Of a DNA stretch of 64,000 nucleotides, positions 13,191-50,446 are shown piece by piece. The stretch comes from Littorina saxatilis (lineage: Eukaryota > Mollusca > Gastropoda > Littorinimorpha > Littorinidae): positions 19,151,519 to 19,215,518 of the forward strand of contig NC_090248.1 of NCBI RefSeq assembly GCF_037325665.1, in the 5' to 3' direction. The notes beneath the pieces were generated by a model. It was not told the origin of the DNA and made no database searches. It saw nothing but the letters and a program-made list of their open reading frames with translations. Numbering within the stretch: position 1 is the first letter of the stretch; every line of letters starts with the position of its first letter. A program made the translations under genes and the position numbers.

Positions 13191-13194
<4 letters not shown>

Positions 13195-13259
<65 letters not shown>

Positions 13260-13372
13260 GGTGCGTGCGTGCGAGCATGCGTGTGTGTGTGTGTTTGTGC
13301 GTGTGTGTGGCTGTGTGTGTGTTTGCGCGCGCACGCGAGTGTATGTATGTTTGTCTCTGTCTGTGTGTGTGT

Positions 13373-13435
<63 letters not shown>

Positions 13436-13436
13436 T
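13195..13436. repeat. (GT)n microsatellite cluster
   Basis: GT tracts at about 13195-13260 and 13370-13433 are joined by degenerate GT-rich sequence that includes a purine-pyrimidine GCGCGCACGCG stretch. Confidence 0.9.
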
Positions 13437-13499
13437 CTTGGTTTGTTCCTGGGTTTGTTTCTGTGTGTCTGTTACTCATACACATATATTTAAAGTTAA

Positions 13500-15344
13500 A
13501 ATGCGTTGGCGTAGTCACATCAGTTCAAACATGATACTTGTCAAAATTATACCGAAACAGATCAGCGCGGATCCATACCTACATAAACAACACATCGATG
13601 CTAATTAAAGTGCGTGAAATGTTCTTGGCCATTATATCACAGCAGGGACCCGATAACCGTACATACTCTATTGATCCATAATGAACACCTGTGGATGATT
13701 GCGAGGTGTAAATCAGCAAAGAAAAGTTAAGACTGACAGGCGGTCGTGTTATTGAGATGGTTGTTTTTATAAAGTGATCTCCCGTGTCAGATTCGATAGG
13801 TAATATTGCGATCACAATGTTGAGTTATCAAAATCAGGGCTTGGAATAACTGCACAAAGAGGTCTGCATGTAATCTATATAATCGATATCGGTATGTATG
13901 TAAAGGGATCTAGGCGGTACAAATAGATATTATAACGCCTCAGTGCAGTTCCATGGTATTGTATCTGGAGTCTGTATTTGAAGGCATTGAGGTGTGCCAG
14001 TGTCAGGTAACAAATGTAGGTTGTATATAAACGCTAGCATTTCCCGATTGCACGTTATGACCGTTGTTAGGCGTTTGTTATGATTTACAAGATGATCACA
14101 TGTGTTAGGTGTCGTGAGCGCGAGATTTGGGGGGGGGGGGGGATAGGGGGGGGGGGGGTTAGTAGGGGGTGTAGAGAGAGTGTGAGAGATATAAAGAGAG
14201 AGAGGAAGACAGAGAGAGATAGAGGGAAAGGGAGAGAGACAGAGAAAGAGAGAAAGAGAGAGACAGAAGAGAGACAGACAGAGACAGATAGAAACTACGA
14301 GATAGGGGTAGAAAGAATGTCACACAGTCTGTTTGTCCGTTCATCTGTTCACCCGTCCATCTTTCTGTCCACCCATCCGTTTATTGACGTATCCGTCGGA
14401 ATAAACGTACTTTTAAACTGAATGACAGTTGACAAACATTGTATGTTGGTACAGGGGGCCATTTAACGATGTTCTTCTAGTTTTTTTGTTACGTGTAGTG
14501 TGACGTAAGACGCGGTTTTAAATACCTTCGCGTGTTTATTATTCAACTGTCAATGTAAAATCCATCATTGCTGGACTTAAAGCTTGACAAGATAGTATGA
14601 ATTATGAGAGCACATTCCATTCCAAACCTTATATGAGATCAATGCTAGCTGATGAATACTATTCAAAAACAGTAGTTCATGCGAAGCTTCTTTGCGCTCG
14701 AAAAAGCACCAGCATGGCTTTGTATAGAGTTGGGACAAAGGGCATAACAAAAAAAGCAGGTAGAGATATTTGTTATTGAAGTACCTTAACAGCTCACCGG
14801 GGCAATCCATTTTGAGTTATTTGTGTGTGTTTGGGTTGGATCTTTACCGTGCGAGGTGTCGGATGTTCCGAGGGTCGGATGGCACACGGGTGGAATACAA
14901 AGATTGTCCAGGGTCTGCGGGGACAAAATCGCTTTAATTGGAGATCTAAATATCGATGTCTTCTTCATTCAAATGAACGTCTTTTAGTTCCCTGTAACAC
15001 CACCGCCCCGCGGCATTGTGTTTTGAGTTTGTGTTTGTGTATTTGGGGTGTTTTGAATGCCAGACGTTCGGTTTTTCGAGTGTCACATGACAAAAAAGAT
15101 GGCATGAGGAGACTTGTCGGTGAAGACAAAAGACAAAACTGTATAGAAAAGAGATAATCGGTTCAACGAGGATTTTTTTCTTTTTAACATCAAAGACTCA
15201 ACAGCAATATTCTTTTTGTGCTTAGCCGATTTGAGCGTTTCGAGCGTGTAACAACTAATGCTTGATAACATTTTAGTTTTAGTTGAATGTTTCTTTTGAT
15301 CTTCCCACGTCAACCACATTTAGTTGCAAGAGAAAGGATTTTAG
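13500..15344. other. Intergenic, no gene seen
   Basis: The stretch holds G homopolymers at about 14129-14160, a degenerate (GA)n tract at about 14172-14290 and a CCRTCC-rich stretch to 14390. No gene is supported. Confidence 0.5.
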
Positions 15345-15641
15345 CTTAGGCCAAAAAAAAAAAGTGTGGTTAAGGTAACATAGCCAAAACAAATAGGGTA
15401 GGAAGGTAGGCAATCACTTTTTTTTTAAACTTATTTTTTCTAATGTGTACAAATTAAACCTACTTGACAGGGAAATAAGTGTGCGACTCGAGCGCTTTCG
15501 CTTTCATTGCGTTTTCTGCACTCGTTTTCTTGTTTTTTGGGTGTTTTTTTGACAAATGTAATAACAAGTTATACGGTCGGCCCCTAAAAATAGGGTAGGT
15601 CGGGTTACCGTAACCACACCTAATTTTTTTTTAGGCCTAAG
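15345..15641. mobile_element. MITE with ~35-bp terminal inverted repeats
   Basis: The left end CTTAGGCC, an A run, then GTGTGGTTAAGGTAAC is mirrored at the right end by GTTACCGTAACCACACCT, a T run and GGCCTAAG. The ~297-bp body is non-coding. The target duplication is not clear. Confidence 0.8.
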
Positions 15642-15796
15642 AATACACGAGGCATGAAAGGCCTGACCGATGGGTTTCAGAGTTGACTGGGCCAGCCATG
15701 CAGTGATGTGGGTTGTGAAAGCGAACCTACCTACACGCCAACAAACCAACCAGCATACAAATAAATACGAATGAACCTCACAACTTTTAATATATG

Positions 15797-15821
15797 ATGT
15801 GTGTGTGTGTATGTGTGTGTT

Positions 15822-15870
<49 letters not shown>

Positions 15871-15995
15871 GTGTGTGTGTGTGTGTATGTGTGTAGGTGT
15901 GTGTGTGAGGGTGTTTGTGTTTGAGTGTACGTGTGTGCGTACGTGGGTATTATATGTGCGTGCGTCTGTGAATGCATGTGTCCGTGCGCGGGTGT
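15797..15995. repeat. (GT)n microsatellite, degenerate
   Basis: The pure GT core lies at about 15829-15868 with GT-rich flanks. Confidence 0.85.
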
Positions 15996-16762
15996 GTTTG
16001 TCGACAACCTTTGAAACCGTTTTTCATGCTATCTTTCTGGAATTAGAGTCTTCAATGAAACATTCTCAATTCACACAATCCTGCAAACGTCAACACACAG
16101 GCAGTGCTTGATACAGAAAAAAACGAACAGTCATACCAAGAACACCCAATTCCAAAGAATAAAAGCTTTCTTTCATACCTCTATTTCATCGCAAATATAC
16201 AAACATGAGACGTTTTTACTACGATAACAATTAATTGTATGCATGGAAGTCGCAATATTCGTGAAGTATGATTATCATACCATTTCGGTAAGTACATGCT
16301 TGTCAATATAACGCTCCTTGGCAATGAACAAAATGCTATTAACATTTTAAACACATTCTCTTTTGCCTTTTATTTTAAAGAAAAAAGTCGCGGGAGGAGA
16401 AGGCTTCTTTCATTTATTATCACGTTATGATTTAGACAAAAGAAATTCAACTATGCAAGTAAAGAAACCCACTTGAATCAGACCTGAAATATTTTATGAC
16501 ATATTAAAATGATTTCCAGTATTACAAAGAGAAACTGACCTCAAATTTGTTTTTTTTACATTGAATCAAAAATGTACACACAAAATATACATCCGCACAT
16601 AATCTCAAACCTTAACTTTTGGGTGTATTGGTACATGCATGCATGGGTTCGTGGTTGTGAGCGCGTCTTCGTGCGTGTGTGTGCGTTGATTGGTGCATTG
16701 ATCGGCAACTAAAATCTGTTTTTTTATGGTTATTGTTGTTATGAAAGCCCAACCTATGAACA
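15996..16762. other. 3' flank of the channel gene
   Basis: No second gene is seen. The region probably holds the 3' UTR of the minus-strand receptor just after its stop at 16763. TTTATT strings near 16369 and 16412 are AATAAA on the minus strand and are candidate poly(A) signals, but far from the stop. Confidence 0.35.
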
Positions 16763-41699
<24,937 letters not shown>

Positions 41700-43166
41700 G
41701 TCTTGAAGCCAGAAAGACAACAAAAAAAAAGCCTCCGAGCAGCTACACTTCCTGAGTTTGATTGCTCGACAAACTCACTGGTGCTAAACGCAAAGTCCGG
41801 ATGGTGCGCACGAATTTGTCTTGAGTTGACCGACTCCATAGCTGAACTACTTTTTTTCCGGACCGATTGTGCCATGAAGCTATTGTATGCATGGTGACTG
41901 TGTAGAGTTAAAAAGTAGGCTGACAGGGTTTGTGTTATCAAATTCCCTTTTTGGTAATATACTACCCGTCCAAAGAAACTACACCGGTGCGTATTGGAAT
42001 ACTCTGTGGGATTATAAAACTTAATAAAAACAATGGCACTTTTAGAAAGGTAATTCATGGTACCACACAATACAATAAACTGCTTGAATTTACACGACTT
42101 AATCTTTATATAATCGAAATGAAAAACAGATCTCTTCGAAGACCAAATTCACAATGGCTTAGTTCCGCTCGATAAACAAAAAAGGAACAGCTCAAACTGA
42201 ACAATTTTTACATGCCAGTATAAAAGAAATCAATATGTATTTATATGTTTACCTATTTATGTAGCAATGATACTTTGGCATGTCAATGGTTGGAGGTAGC
42301 TGTCATTGTTATTCAGAAAAGCCAGGTTTTGATGCCATTTTAGTGGGCCACAGTAAGTCAATTTTAGTAACTTTTCGGGGCATTGCTTTCACTCTAACAG
42401 CAGTTTGATACCAAAATAGACAAGGTATACAGGCATTCATGAGTCACTTGTTGGAATTTGTGTGTGTGTGTGTAAAGTGTTCTGAAACATTTCAGAACGT
42501 CTTTTAGCTCTTCTACTTTTACCAATTTAACAATTTAAAAAAGTTAATTTTAGCTTTTGCAAACGTACTTTTCTGTTGTCTTCGCTTCAACTCTATAGAC
42601 ACTGCCTCGTGCACATTCAACCTGTGAGTTGTATACAATAGGTCAATAAATGTTCCACAAAAATGAACTGCAACATAAACAACCTCATCACGGAGATCTA
42701 CATCAAATTGCAAGTACCATGTTTCTTTGACGAGTAGCAAAGCAATGCCATACTTGGAGTAAATAATTATGATCACGCAGTTGGCTCACTGTTTACGGCC
42801 GTGGTGTTCCGGATACGTTATCGATTGGTGACACACGCGGACTTTAAAGGGAATACCAAGGGGGAAATGTACTCCGACAAAGTATCCGACAAATAAACAA
42901 GCAAACAAAAAAAGGCACACGCAGGCAAGCACACTAACAAACAAACAAATACACAGACAAGATACCAGAAAACAACAAACAAACCAAAGTTTGTAATTAA
43001 AGAAAAACAACCAACAATTGAACAAGCTAATAAAAAAAATCTGGAAACAAGCACGTTAACATACACACAGTAAGATAAGGATAAATGGTTTATATACATG
43101 GCTTCACTGTGTTTGTTCACGTGCGTACATGTTTGTGTGCGATTTTAATGCTGAATATGCGCTCGC

Positions 43167-43171
<5 letters not shown>
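41700..43171. other. Spacer between the two minus-strand genes
   Basis: It should contain the promoter and 5' UTR of the channel gene. I see no clear TATA box or element. Confidence 0.4.
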
Positions 43172-43501
<330 letters not shown>

Positions 43502-43531
43502 AATATGCGACACTTTCATTGTCTTGCCGGC

Positions 43532-43550
43532 TTTATTGCCGGAGTTTATT
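43532..43550 (-). promoter_or_regulatory. Candidate poly(A) signals of the EF-hand gene
   Basis: Two AATAAA hexamers on the minus strand (43537-43532 and 43550-43545) lie about 235-250 nt after the stop codon. Position is plausible; there is no transcript evidence. Confidence 0.45.
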
Positions 43551-43783
43551 GGAGGGGTTTTCTCACTTATTTTCGTATCAAAAAGCAATTTGAAAAAACG
43601 ATTTTGTTGGACGATTGTCAGGTAATTTTGACATCAACAAAACAGAAATGTATAAGTCACTTAAATATGACAAATTAATATACAGATAAAACAAATTCCA
43701 ATGGTTTTTAGGAATAAAACGTTGAGACAGATAGTATACATTTCCAAATACACTGCAGCGTCAGTCACGGCACGTCATTCGAT

Positions 43784-44080
43784 TCATCCAATAAACTTGA
43801 ACAATCCACGAACAACCAGGTCAAGGTCATCATCATCACCCTCGACGGGAGCTGCAGTGGTTGTTTCCTCAAGCGGAGGCGATGACGTCATTTCCTGTTC
43901 AGATTGACCTTGCTGCGGTTGTGGGCTGGCTTCTTCTGTGGTTGCTTGCTGAGTTGTGTACTCCGAAACGGGTTCGGCAGAGAGTGGGGGTTCAGAGGCC
44001 ACGCGACTGTGGTTTTTGCTGCTGCTGATGTTGTTGGCGAGCGGTTGGTTGGTTTCAGCAGTCGTGGCTGGCGCTGTTCC
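43784..44080 (-). CDS. EF-hand gene, exon 10
   Basis: Residues 294-391 and stop TGA. The acceptor AATTTCACAG precedes GGAACAGCG. Low-complexity Thr/Ser/Pro/Glu/Gln sequence ends with [18 protein letters not shown]. Confidence 0.82.
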   Translation of the reverse strand, partial: GTAPATTAETNQPLANNISSSKNHSRVASEPPLSAEPVSEYTTQQATTEEASPQPQQGQSEQEMTSSPPLEETTTAAPVEGDDDDLDLVVRGLFKFIG

Positions 44081-46783
44081 CTGTGAAATTCACACACGCA
44101 ATTACATAGTATCGGATGTAAATCGAGTCGTGCGATGTTTACAATCTGTTTTTTCGTCTCTCTATACTCAAGTTATGACCTCTTTAAAGCGAATAATATT
44201 CTACATGAAGTAACCAAACGTACGTCTTAAAAAATTATTAGTTTTTTTGTTTGTTTGCTTGCTTTTTTTGTGTGCTAGTTGAACGAGCAAGATCAGGGAT
44301 AAAAGTCAGAAAGGAAAACCAATATTGTAAAGATATTGTAGCATTTAGAACAATCCTTTCTTCCTCCATGTATTATCTATAATTTTCACATTCAGAAATC
44401 GGTAAAAGTGATGGAAGGTGACATTTTAGATTTTGGTCTGTCTTACCATTTCATTAGTTTCGCCTTGTTCCGATCCAATATTTGAGTTGACAGTGACGTC
44501 GGCGATGCTGCTTGGTGTTGGGGGGACTTCCGGCTGAACTACAGGTGATGGGGCGAAGTTTTGGTCGTAAAGGGAATTCCACAGAAATCGTCCTTGCTTC
44601 TGCAAATGACAACCATATATGTTTTTGGAAGATAAACAAATTGTTCGTTGTAAAATTCAAACGAAAGTGTCTCTTAACCGCTGATTTCAAAACTGTACGT
44701 TAAATAGTTTGATACGTTGTGAGTAAAAAATGCACACGTACCTATTCCAAAACCCAATACTACCTTAACAATTATCACTACAGTAACCCGCCCATATCTC
44801 CGCCCACCGAAACCCATTTCACTGTATTTCCTGAGCAGATGTAAAAAGCCTGGGAGGCTGATATTTTGTTGGGGGGGTGGGGGGTGGGGGGTTGGAGAAA
44901 CATGCATCATTGTCAATCATTCACGTCCACACCATTACAGTAAACGTAGGAAATAACCTACCCGCAGCACAGAGTTGCCATAGTATTCTGCAAGACGAGC
45001 AACTTTGTTGACGTGGCTCATCTCCTCACACACTGAGACAGCCCCGTTCACTGTGAGTAAAGAAAATACTTCAATTTCCACTTTATTTGTTTTGATTGTT
45101 TGTTTTTCGCCATAACGTTCCCTGCATTTCGTGTACTTGGTTGGTTAGCAGAGTGGTCGATTTTATGGTTGGTGTGAGGGTGGGTTAGTTGTTTGTTTGA
45201 TCAAATTGTCTTTTTAAAAGAGGAGCAACACATTAAATAAACAAGTCGCGTAAAATACAATATTTAGTCAAGTAGCTGTCGAACTCACAGAATGAAACTG
45301 AACGCAATGCCATTTTTCAGCAAGACCGTATACTCGTAGCATCGTCAGTCCACCGCTCATGGCAAAGGCAGTGAAATTGACAAGAAGAGCGGGGTAGTAG
45401 TTGCGCTAAGAAGGATAGCACGCTTTTCTGTACCTCTCTTTGTTTTAACTTTCTGAGCGTGTTTTTAATCCAAACATATCATATCTATATGTTTTTGGAA
45501 TCAGGAACCGACAAGGAATAAGATGAAAGTGTTTTTAAATTGATTTGGACAATTTAATTTTGATAATAATTTTTATATATTTAATTTTCAGAGCTTGTTT
45601 TTAATCCGAATATAACATATTTATATGTTTTTGGAATCAGCAAATGATGGAGAATAAGATAAACGTAAATTTGGATCGTTTTATAAATTTTAATTTTTTT
45701 TTACAATTTTCAGATTTTTAATGACCAAAGTCATTAATTAATTTTTAAGCCACCAAGCTGAAATGCAATACCGAACCCCGGGCTTCGTCGAAGATTACTT
45801 GACCAAAATTTCAACCAATTTGGTTGAAAAATGAGGGCGTGACAGTGCCGCCTCAACTTTCACGAAAAGCCGGATATGAAGTCATCAAAGACATTTATCA
45901 AAAAAATTAAAAAAACGTATGGGGATTTCATACCCAGGAACTCTCATGTCAAATTTCATAAAGATCGGTCCAGTAGTTTAGTCTGAATCGCTCTACACAC
46001 ACACAGACACACACACACACACACGCACACACACACGCATATACACCACGACCCTCGTTTCGATTCCCCCTCGATGTTAAAATATTTAGTCAAAACTTGA
46101 CTAAATATAAAAACAAAATTGCGCGTCTTCTTACGATTTATCTCTCGGTTAAGCCTTAATGCTTGTTCGTCATTTCATAAATTTCATTTCAGACAGTTGA
46201 AGCAATGAAGCAGAACTAACTGTCTGTGTCGATCAGCCAGTGAGTGAAGTCTAGCCTGGACAGATAGCCTGACCGATCCATGTCCAGCAGATCAAACATG
46301 GCGAAGGCTGCGTCCAAAGACTCCCTGTAACCCGAAGTCGCTTCACTCAACCAGTCAGGAAGCTTCAAGATAGCTGAAACAAACAAAAGTATAACCTCAA
46401 GATCTGTCTGAGTTTCAATAAAATGCTGACGATTCATTTTTTATTTGATATAATATATGTAACAGCATAGGATTCACAAGAAGAAATATATATATATTTT
46501 TTTAAGCTCTGAAATTTCTTCTTCACGAAGTTATGAAACTGACAGCTACAGAACCAGAAAAGTTCCCCACACAACCGACCATAAACGTCTTTCAGTTTGT
46601 GAAGGACATTTTGGAGTAAGCAAAGAATAAAAAATATGACTGTATCCAAGTCTTGCGATGATGCTTCAAAAGAAGTTGGGGGGATTTTTGAGTACTCTGC
46701 ACCATTCATTCCATTCCCAGTCCAGCTCATACTCTATCGTCCCATTCTTGAGAAACTCGGATCGCTTCTTCCCAGGCCAAAAT

Positions 46784-46826
<43 letters not shown>

Positions 46827-49542
46827 GCAACAACAACAACAACAGCAACAGCAACTATAGTGGCATACCTAGGTGTATGCGTATTGAGGTGTTGACGAGC
46901 CGCCTGTACGTACTTCTGTCAGAATGGTCTTGGATTTTTACTTGCCACGACGGTGAAAATAGTGGAGAAATGGAACCCGTCTCCTATTAATCATAACAGG
47001 CTGACGCATTTCTGTCTGAACCTGGATTCGAACCAGATACCAAAAGATCATACGTCCGGTGCTCTATCAACTGAGCTGTCAGTCTCCCATCCATGATACA
47101 TCCATGGTATACCTCTGTCTGAAAGCGAGTTCCCTTCCCGCTTTTCCACCACGAAGTTGAAGTTGTTGTCGATGTCGGCCACGAACTTTGCTGCATTGAA
47201 TCTCAGTTTCTCCGCGTCTTTCATCTGCCTGAATGAGAGAAATGGATACTCTATTACTATACTACCCGTCACAAAAAAAAGCTAGGCAGATGCGTTTGAG
47301 GGCAGATCTTTGTGATGAGGCTGCTTATTGTAAAACCTGGTATATGAATGGAAAGGCTGTTCATTGTCTTATCATATTCAGCGAACAGATTGATTTGACA
47401 TTGGATAGTATCTATATCAATTAATGTCAGGGCTGAGACGTGCTTTTGCTAAATTGAGACGTTTTTATGTCAGGGTTCATTTCTTTATGTTTTTGATCCG
47501 TCTGGATGAGAGAAAGATAAGATATAACAAGTTATTGTAACACAAGTAAGGAAAAATAGCACAAGTAATCTCACATTCGTCGAAAATGTATTCTGATTCC
47601 GACAAATGTTCAAAATCGTGAAGTTTTCATCACTGAACTTACTGTGGACAGAGCAACTTCAGGAAAAACTGGTACGCAGCTCCCTGAAAGGTAGTTGTAT
47701 TTGCAGTCTGCACACACACACAAGCATACTTTCAGCATAACGTTTCTGTTCTGCCGACAGCAAATACACATCAAACAAGCATAGTTTCAGCATAACGTTT
47801 CTGTTCTGCCGACAGCAAATACACATCAAACAAGCATAGTTTCAGCATAACGTTTCTGCTCTGCCGACAGCAAATACACATCAAACAAGCATAGTTTCAG
47901 CATAACGTTTCTGTTCTGCCGACAGCAAATACACACCAAACAAGCATAGTTTCAGCATAACGTTTCTGTTCTGCCGACAGCAAATACACATCAAACAAGC
48001 ATAGTTTCAGCATAACGTTTCTGTTCTGCCGACAGCAAATACACATCAAACAAGCATAGTTTCAGCATAACGTTTCTGTTCTGCCGACAGCAAATACACA
48101 TCAAACAAGCAAAGTTTCAGCATAACGTTTCTGCTCTGCCGACAGCAAATACACATCAAAAAAGCATAGTTTCAGCATAACGTTTCTGTTCTACCAACAG
48201 CAAATACACATCAAACAAGCATACTTTCAGCATAACGTTTCTGTTCTGCCGACAGCAAATACACATCAAACAAGCATAGTTTCAGCATAACGTTTCTGTT
48301 CTGGCGACAGCAAATACACATCAAACAAGCATATTTTTAGCATAACGTTTCTGTTCTGCCGACAGCAAATACACATCAAACAAGCATATTTTTAACATAA
48401 CGTTTCTGTTCTGCCGACAACAAATACGCATCAAACAAGCATACTTTTAGCATAACGTTTCTGTTCTGCCGACAGCAAATACACATCAAACAAGCATAGT
48501 TTCAGCATAACGTTTCTGATCTGCCAACAGCAGATACACATCGACCGCAACCTATCCAGAACAATCACAGCAACATTTTCAAAATCGTAATCTGCAACGT
48601 TTTGAACTCAGAAACAACATAATTAAAATGCGCAACCAATAACGATGACACCAAAACAACCAAAAACACTTACAATATATCTAATTGTCTATTGAGAACA
48701 TGATTTATATCGAAGAACATGGTCATTCGTGTACAATTGATCTTCTTCTTCGGTTATGTCGGTTTTTTTTAATTCAAAACAAAAACGTCGTCACATAGCT
48801 TAATACAACTTAAATTTATTTACATATAATCTGTTCCTCGTTTCTGCGCAATTTTGGAGAACGAAGGAAAGTAAGGTAGGCAGCGTTAGGCAGTGTAAAT
48901 AGACAATTTGCGTGCGACAGTTCAAGAGGGTGCAATATTTTCACCTCGCAAATTGTCTAAACAATACGCCACCAAAACTCTGGAGAAAAAAAGAAGAAAA
49001 AGTGCACCGTTATATGTAGACTCACCCGAAAGAGAGAATGTCTGGGTTCGTTTGATGCCTCGAAGAAAAAGGACCGGGGGCCTGCGATACAGATCAAGAT
49101 GGTTCAAATCAGATGAGAACAAACAGCAGCACTTGTTAAAATGTCTATCATGATTCTGTACATCACACAATTTGATAACACACAGACAAACATAGATACA
49201 CAAACAGAAACATACATAGAGAGATAGAGAAAGATAAACAGACTCAAACTTGCACATAGGTACGTGCGACCTCTCCTATTTTCTCTTACAGGTACACATA
49301 CATAGAAGAACTAAACAGTCCAATAATTTACCAAAGAGTGGGCTGAACTGGTTATATCCGCCCGTTGACCTCCGTTGACCATTCTGTTTTTTTCTCGCGC
49401 GACGGTACGAGGAAAACATGGATCTGTCTTCACCTTGTTTCACGCTGGATCTCCTGAGCTGATCCCTAAAAAGAGATTCTGCGCAAAGGGAGATAAAAAG
49501 GTAGAGGAAAGATGTATATAATAAAACACACACACACGCATG

Positions 49543-49607
<65 letters not shown>

Positions 49608-50446
49608 GCACGCACACACAGGCACACAGTGACCCGCCACACACCCACCCACAAACACACGCGCGCGCGCACATACACACACACACACACACTGACACAC
49701 ACACGCAAACACGCACCTTTGCTTCCAAACTCTTGTGGAAGTGGTGGAAGTTGAGGAACGGGTAAATAATCTTCCATGATGGTGCCTGAGTTTCCATGGT
49801 CAGCTCCGATACTTTTGACTGGGTCTGGCCTCTATTAGACACAAATGTGGTTATTCACCCAGCCAGCCAGGGGGTTTAATAGATGAAAAAAATACACGAG
49901 GAATGCCTTAGTAGCACTGTTTTAGCGGTTTTATTTTTCAAATCTAAATACTGTGTCGGTTGGTCTTTTCAGACCATGTTTTTTCCTCCAATGGACAGTG
50001 TTTTTGTTATACGTTGTGTTATGCGTCTAAGCCCCGTAAAGCACGGAATGCGCATGCGTTTGCTAGATTACAAGTTTGACTTCTTGGATCCATCGGTATT
50101 TATCTGCTTTGAGGAATAGGTCACCATTAGAAATTAATCAAAAGTGACGATGAAGGGAATCGGGACTCCTGATACAGGAGAGCTGACGTCGATAACCACA
50201 ATTAATTAGCATAGTAACGAATCATGTCCGAGCAAATCATTATAGGGCTACCTACATTACAGCACAGTGAATGTCCCTTGAACTTTTAAAGGTCGAATTC
50301 TTCAGAAAAAAAACCGTCCTAAAATTGCCCCTTAGGTGTACTATTTGTTACGCTTACCTGTTTGCAGCACGTGCTGGCTGGTCGGGTGTTGTCCACACTT
50401 GTTGACAGAGACTCAGGAACAGGACAATGGCAACTCTCGTCATCAT
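43784..50446 (-). CDS. Secreted EF-hand-loop protein of unknown family (10 coding exons)
   Basis: The coding exons are 50358-50446, 49717-49829, 49434-49478, 49026-49081, 47643-47707, 47113-47228, 46221-46373, 44962-45050, 44447-44599 and 43784-44080. They join in frame to 391 residues. It starts [14 protein letters not shown], a signal peptide. A Pro-rich stretch follows ([16 protein letters not shown], 51-66), then a mixed helical region ([15 protein letters not shown], 108-122). Two EF-hand-type calcium loops lie at 192-203 ([12 protein letters not shown]) and 210-221 ([12 protein letters not shown]). The Thr/Glu/Gln/Pro-rich tail holds a DDDDLDL cluster and ends GLFKFIG. The loops begin only 18 residues apart, unlike a canonical EF pair. 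I do not recognise the family. Calcium binding outside the cell or in the secretory pathway is the inferred role; shell or mucus function would be a guess. Confidence 0.8.
44447..44599 (-). CDS. EF-hand gene, exon 9
   Basis: Residues 243-293, phase 0 on both sides. It begins [15 protein letters not shown] and continues [13 protein letters not shown]. The acceptor is TTTGCAG and the donor GTAAGA. Confidence 0.82.
44962..45050 (-). CDS. EF-hand gene, exon 8
   Basis: Residues 213-242. It completes the second loop (NGAVSVCE) and continues [20 protein letters not shown]. The donor is GTAGGT. The join to exon 7 creates the DTDMNG loop, strong support for this splice. Confidence 0.82.
45240..46109 (-). 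repeat. Full-length ~0.87 kb dispersed repeat (HINE-like), copy 7
   Basis: It lies reversed between exons 7 and 8 of the EF-hand gene. ACAAGTCGCGTAAAATACAA opens it on the plus strand and AGTCAAAACTTGACTAAATA closes it after a (CA)n tract. It is flanked by AA on the left and A runs on the right. Confidence 0.88.
46221..46373 (-). CDS. EF-hand gene, exon 7
   Basis: Residues 162/163-212. It encodes [37 protein letters not shown], then [12 protein letters not shown]. The donor GTTAGT contains an in-frame TAG (46218-46216), so intron retention would end the protein at 213 residues. Confidence 0.82.
46784..46853. repeat. (CAA)n microsatellite, intron 6
   Basis: ACA/CAA trinucleotides with two CAG interruptions. 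Confidence 0.95.
46995..47095 (-). mobile_element. tRNA-like SINE head, intron 6
   Basis: The minus strand reads CAGCTCAGTTGATAGAGCAC (A box) and TGGTTCGAATCCAG (B box). The anticodon arm does not fold with a 7-base loop, so a SINE or tRNA pseudogene is more likely than a functional tRNA. It ends ~17 bp from the exon 6 donor. Confidence 0.6.
47113..47228 (-). CDS. EF-hand gene, exon 6
   Basis: Residues 123/124-161. [20 protein letters not shown], then [18 protein letters not shown], is probably helical. The acceptor is CATTCAG and the donor GTATAC. Confidence 0.82.
47643..47707 (-). CDS. EF-hand gene, exon 5
   Basis: Residues 102-122, [20 protein letters not shown] then P. The acceptor is the TG-rich TGTGTGTGTGCAG that borders the 55-bp array. 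The donor is GTAAGT. Confidence 0.78.
47708..48545. repeat. 55-bp minisatellite, about 15 copies, intron 4 of the EF-hand gene
   Basis: The unit holds CATAACGTTTCTGTTCTGCC, GACAGCAAATACACATCAAA and CAAGCATAGTTTCAG. It runs right up to the exon 5 acceptor, and the last half-unit is the acceptor region itself (GCTGAAAGTATGCTTGTG on the minus strand against GCTGAAACTATGCTTGTT in the array). Confidence 0.95.
49026..49081 (-). CDS. EF-hand gene, exon 4
   Basis: Residues 83/84-101, [18 protein letters not shown]. The acceptor is TATCGCAG and the donor GTGAGT. At 56 bp it keeps the frame only with the neighbours given. Confidence 0.78.
49434..49478 (-). CDS. EF-hand gene, exon 3
   Basis: Residues 68/69-82, [14 protein letters not shown]. 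The acceptor is TTTGCGCAG and the donor GTGAAG. The 45-bp exon is in frame either included or skipped, so it is a candidate cassette exon. Confidence 0.75.
49543..49603. repeat. (CA)n microsatellite, intron 2
   Basis: A pure CA run with CA-rich flanks to about 49710. Confidence 0.95.
49717..49829 (-). CDS. EF-hand gene, exon 2
   Basis: Residues 30/31-67. It reads [20 protein letters not shown] then [17 protein letters not shown]. Two AGs lie in tandem at the acceptor (TCTAATAGAG). Only the second keeps the frame open into exon 3. Confidence 0.78.
50358..50446 (-). CDS. EF-hand gene, exon 1: start and signal peptide
   Basis: ATGATG at 50446-50441 starts [18 protein letters not shown], a hydrophobic signal peptide. 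The donor is GTAAGC. The exon extends 5' to an acceptor (TTGTTCGTACAG) at about 50465, so it also holds ~18 nt of 5' UTR. Confidence 0.83.

Noticed and set aside
46216-46218. TAG as the true end of the EF-hand protein
   Set aside because: It lies within a GTTAGT donor. Splicing there joins in frame to exon 8 and completes a second 12-residue calcium loop.
46995-47095. Functional tRNA gene
   Set aside because: A and B boxes are present but the anticodon arm does not fold normally. SINE head preferred. The same judgement applies to 19779-19862, 10120-10300 and 55676-55730.
47708-48545. CRISPR-like array
   Set aside because: Repeats are contiguous, with no unique spacers, in an intron of a eukaryotic gene. 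The other minisatellites are rejected for the same reason.
49830-49833. Upstream AG as acceptor of EF-hand exon 2
   Set aside because: Using the first AG shifts the frame and meets a stop in exon 3. The second AG keeps the frame open through all later exons.
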